Of a DNA stretch of 64,000 nt, positions 7,823 through 17,248 are shown one piece after another. Numbering within the stretch: position 1 is the first letter of the stretch; every line of letters begins with the position of its first letter. The position numbers were made by a program, and so were the translations under genes. The notes below the pieces were generated by a model. It saw nothing but the letters and a program-made list of their open reading frames with translations. It was not told the DNA's origin and did not search any database. Origin of the DNA: Cyanobium usitatum str. Tous (GTDB lineage: Bacteria; Cyanobacteriota; Cyanobacteriia; PCC-6307; Cyanobiaceae); contig NZ_OY986431.1 of NCBI RefSeq assembly GCF_963920485.1, positions 1,798,001-1,862,000 of the forward strand, given 5' to 3'.

Positions 7823-8325
7823 GGCGCTACCCCATTGCTGGTGCGACCGCGCATACCCAGCTCCCGCACTGCCAGCAGCTGCTGGCTGCCGGGGCCTTCA
7901 GGGGTTACGGGGCGGGAAAGCTCCAGGCCATAGGCCGCCCGCAGGGCGCGGGGCTGCTCAGCCGTGGGCTGCAGTTCCAAGGTGGCGGCAGCGCGGCCCC
8001 GCTGCAGGCCGCTGGCAGCAAGGGCGACATCCCAATGGGGGCCATCAAAAGCCACCAAGCGATAGGCCACCGGGCCCACCTGGCCGGTTTGGCCCACGGC
8101 GGGGGTTACTGGCGCCGCCAGCAGGTGCTGGGCGGCCGACATCAACTGATCTTCCGCCTGTCGCAACCGCTGGCCGGCCTGCACCTGGCTGCGGGCCTGC
8201 AGCGCTGCGGCCTGCAGCGAAACGCTGCTGAGCACTAGCAGCAGCGAGGCTGTGGCAGAGAGGGGCAACACAAAACCAGCCGCCATCGGAGGGGGGCTAG
8301 CTAGGGAACGGGGGAACCGGGCCAT
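7819..8325 (-). CDS. PilX-like membrane-anchored minor pilin (first gene of operon)
   Basis: A 168-residue protein with one hydrophobic N-terminal segment (A-A-G-F-V-L-P-L-S-A-T-A-S-L-L-L) and an extracytoplasmic Gln/Ala-rich body, like PilX/GspK-type pilus tip proteins that lack Glu5. Start chosen at the ATG 8323-8325; the ATG at 8284-8286 just before the hydrophobic stretch is an alternative. It heads the four-gene operon that runs to 6341. Function is inferred from architecture and position rather than from strong similarity. Confidence 0.6.
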   Translation of the reverse strand: MARFPRSLASPPPMAAGFVLPLSATASLLLVLSSVSLQAAALQARSQVQAGQRLRQAEDQLMSAAQHLLAAPVTPAVGQTGQVGPVAYRLVAFDGPHWDVALAASGLQRGRAAATLELQPTAEQPRALRAAYGLELSRPVTPEGPGSQQLLAVRELGMRGRTSNGVAP

Positions 8326-8500
8326 GGGGCACCTGGCGCACAACGACGCGATCAGTGTTCCCACGGGCGGCAAAATCCTTGAAGCGGCGCTAATTTGCGG
8401 GGAATAGTGAGATCAAATGCGCCCCCCGGTGCGAGCTTTGCTGCAACGACCGGTGCGGTCCTGGTAGAAGCAGGAGCGACGGGAGCATCCGCGCTCGCAA

Positions 8501-10150
8501 GTGCGCAAGCCATTGCTACTGGCGCTGCTACTGCTCACGGCAGTGCTGGCCTGGTACCTGGGCCGCGACCTATTGGTGTTCGCCGCGCTGCTGGCAGTTG
8601 TGCTGCTGGTGCGCGCCAAAGTGATGCTGGAGCGGCGGCGCCAAAACCTACGCGAACTGCAGCTCGAGCAGACCTCAAGCCGGCGGCTGCGGCAGACCAG
8701 CCGCAACCTCGATGCGGTGCTGCAGCAGCTGGGCATGCCGCCCGACAGCTTTAAGCGCAGTGAGATCAACTTCAAGGTGAACCAGCTGGCCAGCCGCATA
8801 GAGTGGCTGCTGGAATCAGCGCGGTCGCTTGCGCTACTAGATTCACTCACCCAGCTGCCAAATCGGCGTCATTTCATTGAGCAGGTGCAGATCGAATCTG
8901 CCCGCTCAAAGCGCTCGCGTAAGCGCTTTGCGGTGTTGTTTATTGATGTCGATAAGTTCAAAGCGATCAACGACACCTACGGCCACGCCACCGGCGACCG
9001 GGCCCTGGTGGCGGTTTCGCAACGGCTCAAAGACACGATTCGGGCTGGCGATTTCCTCTCCCGCCTGGGTGGCGATGAATTTGCGGTGTTGATGGATCTC
9101 TCGGCGATTAAGAACAACTCGGAGCAAACCCTCAAGGCCCACGCCCATTTGTTTGCCTGCCGAATCATGGCGATGTTTGAGGAGCTAGCCAACCTCGACA
9201 ATGTCAGCATCGATATCGATATCAGCATTGGTGTAAATGTGGTAGATCCCGACTCCAGCGATCCAGAAGCCATATTGCGCCAGTCAGACCTGGCGATGGA
9301 TCAAGCCAAGAGCCAGCAACACGCCCGGGTAGCCGTATTCGATGTAGCCACTGCCAAGGGCGGCTACGACGACTACCAGCTCTACGCCGACCTCAAAGAT
9401 GCCCTGCGCCAAGGCGGCTTGAGCATGGCTTTTCAGCCGGTGGTGGATGGGGAGAAAAGGCTGCGCGGCGTAGAAGCCCTGGCCCGCTGGCGCCACCCCA
9501 GCCGGGGCATCATCGGCCCGGATGTGTTTCTTGATATCGCCGAGCGCTACCGGATGATGCGGGAACTTGGTGAGCACCTTTTCCAGCTGAGCCTCGATGG
9601 CTTCCTTGCCCTTGATGGCGCCCTGCAGCAGCCCGGGCTGAGGCTCTCCAGCAACGTGAGCCCGTCGCAATTAAGTGATCCCCAGCTGCAGGCTCGGCTG
9701 CTGGGCATGCTGGAGCGCACCGGCGTCGATCCCAAAAGGGTGACCCTGGAGATAACAGAGGCATCAATTCTGGATCGCTCCGCCACCACCGAAGCAAATC
9801 TGCAGGCCTTACGCGCCGCGGGCATCGAGCTATCGCTGGATGACTTCGGCACCGGCTACTCCTCACTCAACTTGATCAATACGCTGCAGCCAAACGAGAT
9901 CAAAATCGATCGCTCCTTTGTACTGGCTCTGCATACCGATCCATACGCCCGCCAGATCGTCGAAGTAATCGCCGGCATGTCCACCCAGATGCCCCTGCAC
10001 CTAGTAGCCGAAGGAGTAGAAGATGAGGCAACCTTCCAAGCCCTGCGCAAACTGGGCATTCAATACTTCCAAGGCTATTTATTCAGCAAACCCCTACCCG
10101 TTGCAGAGCTCGCCGCTTGCTACGGCGCAGCCATTAGTGCTGGCACCTAG
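8501..10150 (+). CDS. GGDEF-EAL cyclic di-GMP enzyme
   Basis: A 549-residue membrane protein. Two hydrophobic segments (about residues 5-20 and 24-38) are followed by a coiled linker, a GGDEF domain (G-G-D-E-F at 190-194) and an EAL domain (E-A-L at 325-327). The GGDEF active site is intact and is preceded by R-A-G-D at 181-184, the inhibitory I-site spacing. EAL catalytic features are also kept: N385, L-E-I-T-E near 416-420, D-D-F-G-T-G at 447-452, the K of I-K-I-D and a late V-A-E-G-V-E. It may make and break c-di-GMP, a signal for the switch between motility and surface attachment. Starts at GTG 8501, divergent from the pilin operon. Confidence 0.88.
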   Translation: MRKPLLLALLLLTAVLAWYLGRDLLVFAALLAVVLLVRAKVMLERRRQNLRELQLEQTSSRRLRQTSRNLDAVLQQLGMPPDSFKRSEINFKVNQLASRIEWLLESARSLALLDSLTQLPNRRHFIEQVQIESARSKRSRKRFAVLFIDVDKFKAINDTYGHATGDRALVAVSQRLKDTIRAGDFLSRLGGDEFAVLMDLSAIKNNSEQTLKAHAHLFACRIMAMFEELANLDNVSIDIDISIGVNVVDPDSSDPEAILRQSDLAMDQAKSQQHARVAVFDVATAKGGYDDYQLYADLKDALRQGGLSMAFQPVVDGEKRLRGVEALARWRHPSRGIIGPDVFLDIAERYRMMRELGEHLFQLSLDGFLALDGALQQPGLRLSSNVSPSQLSDPQLQARLLGMLERTGVDPKRVTLEITEASILDRSATTEANLQALRAAGIELSLDDFGTGYSSLNLINTLQPNEIKIDRSFVLALHTDPYARQIVEVIAGMSTQMPLHLVAEGVEDEATFQALRKLGIQYFQGYLFSKPLPVAELAACYGAAISAGT

Positions 10151-10179
10151 GGCCGTCGAAGGCTGTACAAGATTCTTAA

Positions 10180-10878
10180 ATGCTCTCCGACAAGCTGTTC
10201 TTCTGGCTGTTCCAGAACAATCCCGACCGGATCCTCTCGCTAGTTGAGGGGCTTCCTGCTGATGCCGCCGGTTACACCTTTTCAGCACCCGCACTGAAAG
10301 AGCGCGAATATCGACTCGACGGTCAATTCTGCAACAGGAGCCCAGCATCAATGCTTGGCGAGTAGTGGTGATCGCCCCGTCGCGTCAGCTCCATTTTGGG
10401 GCAGTGGAGCCGGTGGCTGAATTTCTGGAGCATCGCGTGCGCTGGGTGGAACTGCTGCCTGAGCACTGGCCGCCCAACGCATCTCTGGCTGTTGCGTCAG
10501 CAAGCGGCAGCCAAGAGCATTCCCTGGACAGCGGAGCTCGATGATGTGATCGCCGCTATCTTGGTGACACGCTTTCCAACCCGATCTATCCCGGAGGTAT
10601 GCGCCATGGGCGGCATCACCGTTGAAGACTTCACCCAAAGCCGCATCTACAAAGAGATCGTGGGCATTGGCTTCGCCGAAGGAGAAGCGCGAGGCAAAGC
10701 AATCGGCGAAGCCCGCGTCACCCTGCGTCTGCTGAGCCGGCGCTGCGGCCCATTGAACGCCGACACCACTGCCCAGATCGAGGCACTGCCGCTGGAGCAA
10801 CTCGAGGCACTGGCGGAAGCCCTGCTCGATATTCAGGGGCCGGACGACCTGGCCGCCTGGTTCGCGGCACTCTCCTGA
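10180..10878 (+). pseudogene. DUF2887/DUF4351 (Rpn-like) protein, frameshifted and internally deleted
   Basis: Three pieces of one gene can be read. The N-terminus (10180-10330) matches DUF2887: L-F-F-W-L-F-Q-N-N-P-D and A-A-G-Y-T-F-S-A. About 45 residues of the nuclease-like core are missing. The middle continues in another frame (about 10345-10480: W-R-V-V-V-I-A-P-S-R-Q). The C-terminus returns to the first frame (about 10510-10878) with I-P-E-V, F-T-Q-S-R-I-Y-K-E-I and a DUF4351 tail. Intact relatives resemble transposase-like recombination-promoting nucleases. TGTACA-containing motifs flank it (about 10163 and 10884). Confidence 0.75.
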
Positions 10879-10907
10879 TTTCCGTACAGCTGTACAGAAT
10901 TCGGGAG
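10872..10907. repeat. GTAC-centred inverted repeat, copy 2
   Basis: The perfect 12-bp palindrome GTACAGCTGTAC (10884-10895) sits between CTCCTGA and TCGGGAG arms and is followed by GAATTC. It closely matches the element at 6270-6305. It covers the stop codon of the DUF2887 pseudogene and precedes the 3' end of lepA. Confidence 0.5.
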
Positions 10908-10950
10908 GCAAAATTTTTGAGACCCGTCACCACCAGCGACCAGCAGCGCC

Positions 10951-12759
10951 CTACTGGTTCAGCTTGAGCACGGCCATGAAGGCTTCTTGGGGCACGTCGA
11001 CTTTGCCCATGGCCTTCATGCGCTTTTTGCCCTTGGCTTGCTTTTGCAGCAACTTTTTCTTGCGGGAGATGTCACCGCCATAGCATTTGGCAAGCACATC
11101 TTTACGCATGGCACTGATGCTTTCGGAGGCAATGATGCGGCTACCGATCGATGCCTGGATCGGAATCTTGAATTGCTGGCGGGGGATCAGCTCCTTGAGT
11201 TTCTCCACCAAACCCTTACCCACGTTGTAGGCCTTATCGCGATGCACAATCGTGGTGAGGGGATCGGCCTTTTCGGCATTTATCAATACATCAAGGCGCA
11301 CCAACTCATTTTTGCGGTAGCCGATCAGGCTGTATTCCATTGAGGCATAGCCCTTGGTGCGCGACTTCATCTGGTCAAAGAAGTCTGTAACCACCTCAGC
11401 CAGCGGCATCTCGTAGTGGAGGGTTACCCGATCGGTGGTGATGTATTTCATATCGATGAATTCACCGCGCCGCTCCTGGCACAGCTCCATCAAGGCGCCG
11501 TTATAGATATTCGGGGTATAAATTTCGAGCTTCACATAGGGCTCTTCTATGGATTCACGCTTTTGCGGGTCAGGCAGGGTGGCTGGATTGTCCACCATCA
11601 TGATGGTGTTATCGAGCATGTTCACCTGATAGATCACCGATGGCGCGGTAACGATCAAATCAAGGTTGTATTCCCGCTCCAGCCGCTCCTGCACGATTTC
11701 CATGTGCAGCAAGCCGAGGAAGCCGCAACGGAAACCAAAGCCCATGGCGCTGCTGGTTTCCGGCTCATATTTGAGCGCGGCATCAGAGAGCTGGAGCTTG
11801 TCTAGGGCTTCGCGCAGATCAGGGTATTGGTCAGCATCGGTGGGAAACAGGCCGCAGAACACCATGGGCTTGGCCTCGGTGTAACCGGGCAGCGGCTCAG
11901 CGGCAGGATTTGATGCCAGCGTGATGGTGTCGCCAACACGGGCATCGGCCACGGCCTTGATCGAGGCGGCCATGTAACCCACCTCGCCAGCATGGAGTGA
12001 ATCCACCTGGCGCTGATCGGGCGCCATCACGCCCACCTCATCCAGTTCCACCACCTTGCCGCTGGCCATCAGCAGCACCTTGTCGCGCTTGCTAATCGAG
12101 CCGGAGATCACGCGGAAATACACGATCACGCCCCGGTAGGCGTCGTAGTAGGAGTCGAATATCAGGGCCCGCAGCGGCTCGGCCACTTTGTCGGCGGGAG
12201 CCGGAACCCGATCCACCACAGCCTGGAGGATTGCAGGCACTCCGAGGCCTGTTTTGGCCGAGCAATGGATTGCATTGGAGCAGTCGAGCCCGATAATTGC
12301 CTCAATTTCTTCAGCGATGCGGTCTGCATCAGCACCAGGCAGATCGATCTTGTTGAGAACAGGAATGATCTCAAGATTGTTTTCAAGGGCCAGGTAGACA
12401 TTGGCCAGGGTTTGGGCTTCCACCCCCTGGCTGGCATCTACTACCAGCAGGGCGCCTTCACAAGCCTGCAATGAACGGCTTACTTCGTAGGAGAAGTCGA
12501 CGTGCCCAGGGGTATCAATCAGGTTGAGGATGTAGACCTCGCCATCGGCCGCGGTGTATTCCATGCGGGCGGGCTGGAGCTTGATGGTGATGCCGCGTTC
12601 GCGCTCCAGCTCCATGTTGTCGAGAAACTGCGCCTGCATATCGCGAGCCGCAACGGTGCCCGTATCCTGCAGGAGCCGGTCGGCCAGGGTTGATTTCCCA
12701 TGGTCGATGTGGGCGATGATGCAAAAATTACGGATCCGCTGAACGGGAACGTCAGTCAT
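10951..12759 (-). CDS. lepA: Elongation factor 4 (LepA), ribosomal back-translocase
   Basis: A 602-residue translational GTPase that acts on stalled or mis-translocated ribosomes. The G1 loop A-H-I-D-H-G-K-S-T is at residues 16-24, followed by R-G-I-T-I (switch 1), D-T-P-G-H-V-D-F (G3) and N-K-I-D (G4). Elongation-factor domains II, III and V follow, and the LepA-specific C-terminal domain ends with [12 protein letters not shown]. Length is typical and the start (ATG at 12757-12759) fits the family. It is transcribed alone. No oddities. Confidence 0.97.
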   Translation of the reverse strand: MTDVPVQRIRNFCIIAHIDHGKSTLADRLLQDTGTVAARDMQAQFLDNMELERERGITIKLQPARMEYTAADGEVYILNLIDTPGHVDFSYEVSRSLQACEGALLVVDASQGVEAQTLANVYLALENNLEIIPVLNKIDLPGADADRIAEEIEAIIGLDCSNAIHCSAKTGLGVPAILQAVVDRVPAPADKVAEPLRALIFDSYYDAYRGVIVYFRVISGSISKRDKVLLMASGKVVELDEVGVMAPDQRQVDSLHAGEVGYMAASIKAVADARVGDTITLASNPAAEPLPGYTEAKPMVFCGLFPTDADQYPDLREALDKLQLSDAALKYEPETSSAMGFGFRCGFLGLLHMEIVQERLEREYNLDLIVTAPSVIYQVNMLDNTIMMVDNPATLPDPQKRESIEEPYVKLEIYTPNIYNGALMELCQERRGEFIDMKYITTDRVTLHYEMPLAEVVTDFFDQMKSRTKGYASMEYSLIGYRKNELVRLDVLINAEKADPLTTIVHRDKAYNVGKGLVEKLKELIPRQQFKIPIQASIGSRIIASESISAMRKDVLAKCYGGDISRKKKLLQKQAKGKKRMKAMGKVDVPQEAFMAVLKLNQ

Positions 12760-12922
12760 CGCGCCGGCGGAGGCTTCATGGGTGCTCCTGCCAGCCTAGG
12801 AGACGGAAGCCTGGGGCGAAACGGCCAGCTGGCCTACCAATCGAGAGATCGCCTCCAACTACCCGCAAAGAAATCGACAAACCTATAGGATTGCCAATTA
12901 GTTATCAAGCAAAACTATATTC

Positions 12923-13525
12923 ATGGATCAGTCGCACCTTCCCAAGCCGCAAGCCCGAGAGGATCGCCGGCTTGTGAATCGGGATGAGGCTCTGAACCTG
13001 CTGTTTGCCGCAGCCCAGGATGTGGCAAGGGAGGAGGGCAAGCTGGCTGATGGCGTGTATGGCTCCCTGGAGCAGTCGCACATCAGTTCCACCAGCTTCA
13101 CGCTGAAGAGTGCCAGTGGCCAGATGATTGCCCGGGTGTCCCTGGCTAAGGCAAGGGAGGTGATCGGTATTCGGCGTCAGATTGCGCGAGATATTACCCG
13201 CAATGCAGGGCTGGAGATCACACCTTATGCAAACGACCAATCAAATAAACGTAATTTACGTAATCTCCCTGAGGAAATCCGGGCGATTACCTGGGCGATC
13301 AGCAGTGGCCGTAGGTTTCCGGCTAAGGGCTACCAGAGGCGCGACATCTGGATCGGTCTGCTGCTTTTGATCCCAGGCATCATCCCAGGGGTGCTGTATC
13401 TGGGCTGGATCGCGCAGAAGCGCCGTCGCTATGAAAAAAGACTCAAAGAGCTGGTAACTCGCTGGCGTACCAACGGGCGGCAGGAGCCTGCTGCGAACCT
13501 ATTCGCCCATTTCCACCTGGACTAA
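12923..13525 (+). CDS. Hypothetical single-span membrane protein
   Basis: A 200-residue protein not recognised as a known family. The first ~140 residues are charged and soluble; one membrane segment (I-W-I-G-L-L-L-L-I-P-G-I-I-P-G-V) follows at about residues 149-172, and the tail is strongly basic (Q-K-R-R-R-Y-E-K-R) with R-W-R-T-N-G-R. It lies 53 bases before nfu on the same strand. A decayed, membrane-segment-deleted relative lies at about 14159-14357, so the gene was once duplicated. Confidence 0.65.
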   Translation: MDQSHLPKPQAREDRRLVNRDEALNLLFAAAQDVAREEGKLADGVYGSLEQSHISSTSFTLKSASGQMIARVSLAKAREVIGIRRQIARDITRNAGLEITPYANDQSNKRNLRNLPEEIRAITWAISSGRRFPAKGYQRRDIWIGLLLLIPGIIPGVLYLGWIAQKRRRYEKRLKELVTRWRTNGRQEPAANLFAHFHLD

Positions 13526-13578
13526 GCCAGGCACTGGCCCAGCCGTCCTAAGCTGCAGCACCATACCGGCTGGCCCAA

Positions 13579-13851
13579 ATGAGCAGCGAAACCACTAGCG
13601 CAGCCCCCGCCCAAGACCCCCACGCCCTGACGCTGGAAAACGTGGAGCGCACCCTCGATGAGCTGCGCCCCTACCTAATGGCCGACGGCGGCAACGTGGA
13701 AGTGGTGGAAATCGACGGCCCGATCGTGAAAGTGCGCCTGCAGGGCGCCTGCGGCAGCTGCCCGAGCAGCACGATGACGCTCAAGATGGGGATTGAGCGC
13801 AAGCTAAGGGAGGCGATTCCCGAGGTGAGCGAGGTCATTCAAGTTATATAA
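13579..13851 (+). CDS. nfu: NfuA/NifU-C-type iron-sulfur scaffold protein
   Basis: A 90-residue Nfu domain protein that holds a transient [4Fe-4S] cluster and passes it to apo-proteins; in cyanobacteria it serves photosystem I and other Fe-S enzymes. The core [11 protein letters not shown] and the cluster-binding C-G-S-C-P-S-S are present, with the expected C-terminal helix ([11 protein letters not shown]). A second, shortened copy is at 19123-19299 with about 94% identity over ~135 bases. Confidence 0.92.
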   Translation: MSSETTSAAPAQDPHALTLENVERTLDELRPYLMADGGNVEVVEIDGPIVKVRLQGACGSCPSSTMTLKMGIERKLREAIPEVSEVIQVI

Positions 13852-14158
13852 ACCAACCAAGTCGAAATACCAATCAATTCCAGCCGCTGGCCATCGATTC
13901 ACCACAATAAATGCACAACCAGGGCTTCCATTGCTGGAGCCTCAAAATATAATTAAGCCCGGCTTACGACTGCCCAGCGACCTATGACTTAGCAAGTCAA
14001 CTAGGGGCTCCTGGGAAGGCATCATCTTTGAGATTGTACCAATCTCAAAGAGCGATATGCGTCGAACCGGCCTTGACCAGGACAATTGACGCTTGCTTCA
14101 GCTGCCGAGCACCACAGATTCACAGACGTCACCTTCCTAGACGCATTGGGAAAATGAA
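13852..14158. other. Intergenic stretch without a recognisable gene
   Basis: About 300 bases between nfu and the decayed membrane-protein copy, more AT-rich than its surroundings. Apart from the perfect inverted repeat at 14025-14051 and a short palindrome GACTTAGCAAGTC near 13986, nothing was recognised. It most likely holds eroded remains of the duplicated block. Confidence 0.4.
14025..14051. repeat. Perfect 12-bp inverted repeat, 3-base loop
   Basis: TCTTTGAGATTG (14025-14036) is followed by TAC and then CAATCTCAAAGA (14040-14051). It would form a strong hairpin, but no T run follows on either strand. It lies between nfu and the decayed gene copy and could be a small palindromic element or protein site. 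Confidence 0.55.
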
Positions 14159-14357
14159 TTGCTCAAGCACCTGCGGCTCTGTGATGAGGAAATGCGGGCT
14201 CTGGCGTGGGCCATCAGCCAGGGGGTCTTGGGTATGGCTAATCCGTCGTTATGTGGCCTACCGCAAATCTGTTGAAGATCTCATTCTTCGCTGGCGCATG
14301 AATGGCAAACGAGACCCCGACCCGTGCTTTTTCAAGCTTTACAGCCGAAAAGGGTAG
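14159..14357 (+). pseudogene. Decayed copy of the 12923-13525 membrane-protein gene
   Basis: In one frame 14165-14225 reads L-R-L-C-D-E-E-M-R-A-L-A-W-A-I-S-Q-G, matching L-R-N-L-P-E-E-I-R-A-I-T-W-A-I-S-S-G of the intact gene. In another frame 14230-14357 reads W-L-I-R-R-Y-V-A-Y-R-K-S-V-E-D-L-I-L-R-W with R-M-N-G-K-R, matching its C-terminus. The N-terminal half and the membrane segment are missing and a frameshift separates the two parts, so it is a remnant. Confidence 0.7.
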
Positions 14358-14494
14358 TCAGGCGTTAACAACCATCACAAAGGTGTCCATGCTGAGCACT
14401 GCCGTTTGCGGGCACCTTCCCCAGCCCTAGGCTGAATCCAGCACCCCTGGCAAAGTCAACGAAGAAGCCGGGATCCTTCAGTGGAGTAGTGAGG

Positions 14495-17248
14495 ATGTCT
14501 GGCCCCTTGAACCGACGCCTGCGAGTGGCCAAGGTGCTGATGCATGCTCTCGTCGCCAGTCGGCGCTCCGAAGATCACGGTGTAATCACCGTGGCAGTGG
14601 GAATCGTGGCGGCCCTGGTGCTGATCCTCAGCGGTGCGGCGATCGTGCAGTTGAGCAGCGGCAACCTGCGCGGGGTTTTTGCCTCCTCCGACACCCGCCA
14701 GGCGCGAGGGGCTGCGGCCGAGGGCACGGATCTGATGATCGACACCTGGAACCAGCCCCAGAACCGTCGGCTGCTCGTATCGGGCCAGACCCCCACCACC
14801 TGGAACGCAGCCAACCTCAGAAGCCCCTGTTTTGAGTCAACCACCAACACCCGGCCCGGCCCCAACAATGACGGACTTCCCGATCAAGCCGCCATCAATT
14901 TGGGTGATGGCCAGTGGCGCAATGTGGTGAGCGGAGCAGTGGCCACTGCCACGCAGGATGGGCGGCAGTTCAGGCTGGTTCGGATCAGTTTCACCGCCTC
15001 AAACGGCGGCGCCACCCCCAATCCCCGCGGCCTGCGGCGCACCGCAACCCCTGGGGCTGCCGCCACCGGCGACACCCTGCCCGCGGGAGTCACCAGCTGG
15101 GACCAGCTGGTGAACCTCGATGATCCGGATGGTCTCGGCAACGCCCAGCCCGGGAGCAACAGGGGCTTTGTGGTGCTGGAGGTGGAGGGACGAGTGGTGC
15201 GCAATGGCCAGGTGATAGCCAACTCCCGAGAAACCCGCGAATTCGAGGTGCTGCCCAAGTGCTGCGGCGCCTCGGTGGGAAGCAACAACTCCGGCGGCAT
15301 GAACTACGCAGGCACCACTGGCTCGCTGGGCTCAGACAGCCGCGTGTGCAATCTCCAGTATGGAGTGGTTACAGGCTTCAACGATGGCTGGCATTGGTCG
15401 TATTTCGCCAACGACCAATTCACCCAGAGGAATCCCATCACAGGCGCGGTGGAGCGCTATTCGCCGATTCTTGGCGTGGTGGCAAACCCTGGCGATCTCT
15501 TCGAGCGCAGTAACTGCCGGGTGCGACCCGGCCGGGGCAAACTTGAATCTGGGGACTGCCCGGAAACATTCCAATCAGGCGATCCACGCGGCAACGATTC
15601 CAGCTTCAACACCAACATCCGTGGTGCTGGTGCACCCGATGCTGCTGAGCTGATCTGCCAGCAAACAGGCACTCCCAGATATTTTTCTGGTCCTGAATCT
15701 GATATCCGCGGCACATCGGCATCATGTTCACCGATCGTGCCTCTCCAAGCGACGGCCTTTCCCAACGTCAACGACTTTGTCCTCGGATGGACCGCAGGCT
15801 GGGGACCAAGAAACATCATCACCCTGGCTACGGCCACCACCAACCAAGTGGCCAATGCAGCCATCTGGCCCAGCCTCAGCACCGACAACGGCGACGGCAC
15901 AAGACCCAACAGCCAGGCCACCCTTCGCCTGCGCACCAACAATGAGGCCAACCGGCAGCGGGTGGAGCTCTGCTTGACCGATAAGACAGCGGCAAGCTCC
16001 GACAACTGCACCGCCAACACCTGGCTGAATGTGACAGCTTCTGAGGCACCGAACAGCAACTTCTACGGGCTCGGAGCCAGCGCCACGGACAGCCAGGTCT
16101 TCCTCGGCGCAAACAACCTTTCAAACACTCCAGCTACAAATTTAATAATACTTGGCAACGCGACCAAAGCAAATACCCAATTGTTCAGAGACGTCAACCT
16201 CGACAGCTTTTCAGGGCCGCGACTGCAGACGCCATTCCTGGAGTTTGCCGTGCAAAAATCAGCTGCCTTTGATACTAACGATCTGCTAATTATAGAGGCA
16301 TCGCCTGATAACGGAACCACCTTCTATCCGCTGACCTCCGCATCCATCCCGGGAAGCGCCATCACAACAAACGCAGCTGGCACAACATTCCGCCTAGGGC
16401 TTCCATTTTCCGGTTCCAACGTTCGCATCCGGTTTCGCGATGGAAACGGATGGGCCACCGGTGAAAACATCACAATTACCGACCTCGAGATCAGTTCCGT
16501 CAATCCCCCGGCGGCAAGCACGCAATCCCTCTATCCGATCTTCCGCGGCCCCTGGTGTCAGTTCAGCAGCAGCTCCCCCGTCACGGCCGAGCCGGGCTTC
16601 CATTGCATCGGTCCCACCGTCAACCAATTCGACGGCGGTCGCGTGTTCATCGACACCACCGGCGGCCCCTTGAGTTTTGTTTATAACGAACCCACCGAAA
16701 CCGACCGGCGATTCGGCATTGCCAATACGGCAAATCCGGAACGCTTCATCTTCCTTTCGCAGTCACCCGCCCAATTCACCCACGTCTTTTGCCCCTCCAT
16801 CGTATCCGAATGCGCCAACGTCATCGATGATCAAACCTACAATTTCTCCGCCGTTGGCGAGCCTGATCGACTCAACTTCTTCGGTCGCAACACTGGATCA
16901 GCCGGCCAGGAACAGAACGTTTCAATTACAACGCCGTTTGGACAAACCGCCAAGGTAGGTGGCGTGTGGTTCTATCTACCCCAGGGGTTCGTGGAACTCA
17001 CCATCAATGACTCTGGAGCAGCCGGCAGCGTTCCAGCAGGCTTCTACACCAACAACGAAGACAACTGGAGCTTCTACGGCCGAATCTGGGTGAAGAACTT
17101 CAAGCCCTTCGGCGCATTCCACCTGAGACTGCCCGATTCCAGGGTGGCTGGGGCTGGCGCCCTGGGGGTTGCCAACCCCGCCCAGTTCACCTCCCAGAGC
17201 GGTGTCGACTGGGTCGCCCGTGCCACCACCAGTGCCCGACTTTGGTGA
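14495..17248 (+). CDS. Large pilus-operon protein, likely pilus-tip or adhesin-like
   Basis: A 917-residue protein that opens an operon with three prepilins. After a ~30-residue basic N-terminus comes one hydrophobic segment (V-I-T-V-A-V-G-I-V-A-A-L-V-L-I-L-S-G) like the anchor of PilX-type proteins, then ~850 residues that should lie outside the membrane, rich in Asn, Thr, Gly and Ser with scattered Cys pairs (C-C-G-A, C-R-V-R, C-P-E). No catalytic motif was seen. The ATG at 14495 fits the GGAG nine bases upstream; a GTG at 14489 is in frame. Its stop overlaps the next start. Position suggests an adhesive tip component presented by minor pilins; this is inference. Confidence 0.7.
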   Translation: MSGPLNRRLRVAKVLMHALVASRRSEDHGVITVAVGIVAALVLILSGAAIVQLSSGNLRGVFASSDTRQARGAAAEGTDLMIDTWNQPQNRRLLVSGQTPTTWNAANLRSPCFESTTNTRPGPNNDGLPDQAAINLGDGQWRNVVSGAVATATQDGRQFRLVRISFTASNGGATPNPRGLRRTATPGAAATGDTLPAGVTSWDQLVNLDDPDGLGNAQPGSNRGFVVLEVEGRVVRNGQVIANSRETREFEVLPKCCGASVGSNNSGGMNYAGTTGSLGSDSRVCNLQYGVVTGFNDGWHWSYFANDQFTQRNPITGAVERYSPILGVVANPGDLFERSNCRVRPGRGKLESGDCPETFQSGDPRGNDSSFNTNIRGAGAPDAAELICQQTGTPRYFSGPESDIRGTSASCSPIVPLQATAFPNVNDFVLGWTAGWGPRNIITLATATTNQVANAAIWPSLSTDNGDGTRPNSQATLRLRTNNEANRQRVELCLTDKTAASSDNCTANTWLNVTASEAPNSNFYGLGASATDSQVFLGANNLSNTPATNLIILGNATKANTQLFRDVNLDSFSGPRLQTPFLEFAVQKSAAFDTNDLLIIEASPDNGTTFYPLTSASIPGSAITTNAAGTTFRLGLPFSGSNVRIRFRDGNGWATGENITITDLEISSVNPPAASTQSLYPIFRGPWCQFSSSSPVTAEPGFHCIGPTVNQFDGGRVFIDTTGGPLSFVYNEPTETDRRFGIANTANPERFIFLSQSPAQFTHVFCPSIVSECANVIDDQTYNFSAVGEPDRLNFFGRNTGSAGQEQNVSITTPFGQTAKVGGVWFYLPQGFVELTINDSGAAGSVPAGFYTNNEDNWSFYGRIWVKNFKPFGAFHLRLPDSRVAGAGALGVANPAQFTSQSGVDWVARATTSARLW

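Noticed and set aside
7016-7933. 305-codon open frame on the plus strand
   Set aside because: Overlaps three pilin genes that carry clear prepilin motifs and overlapping starts; shadow frame.
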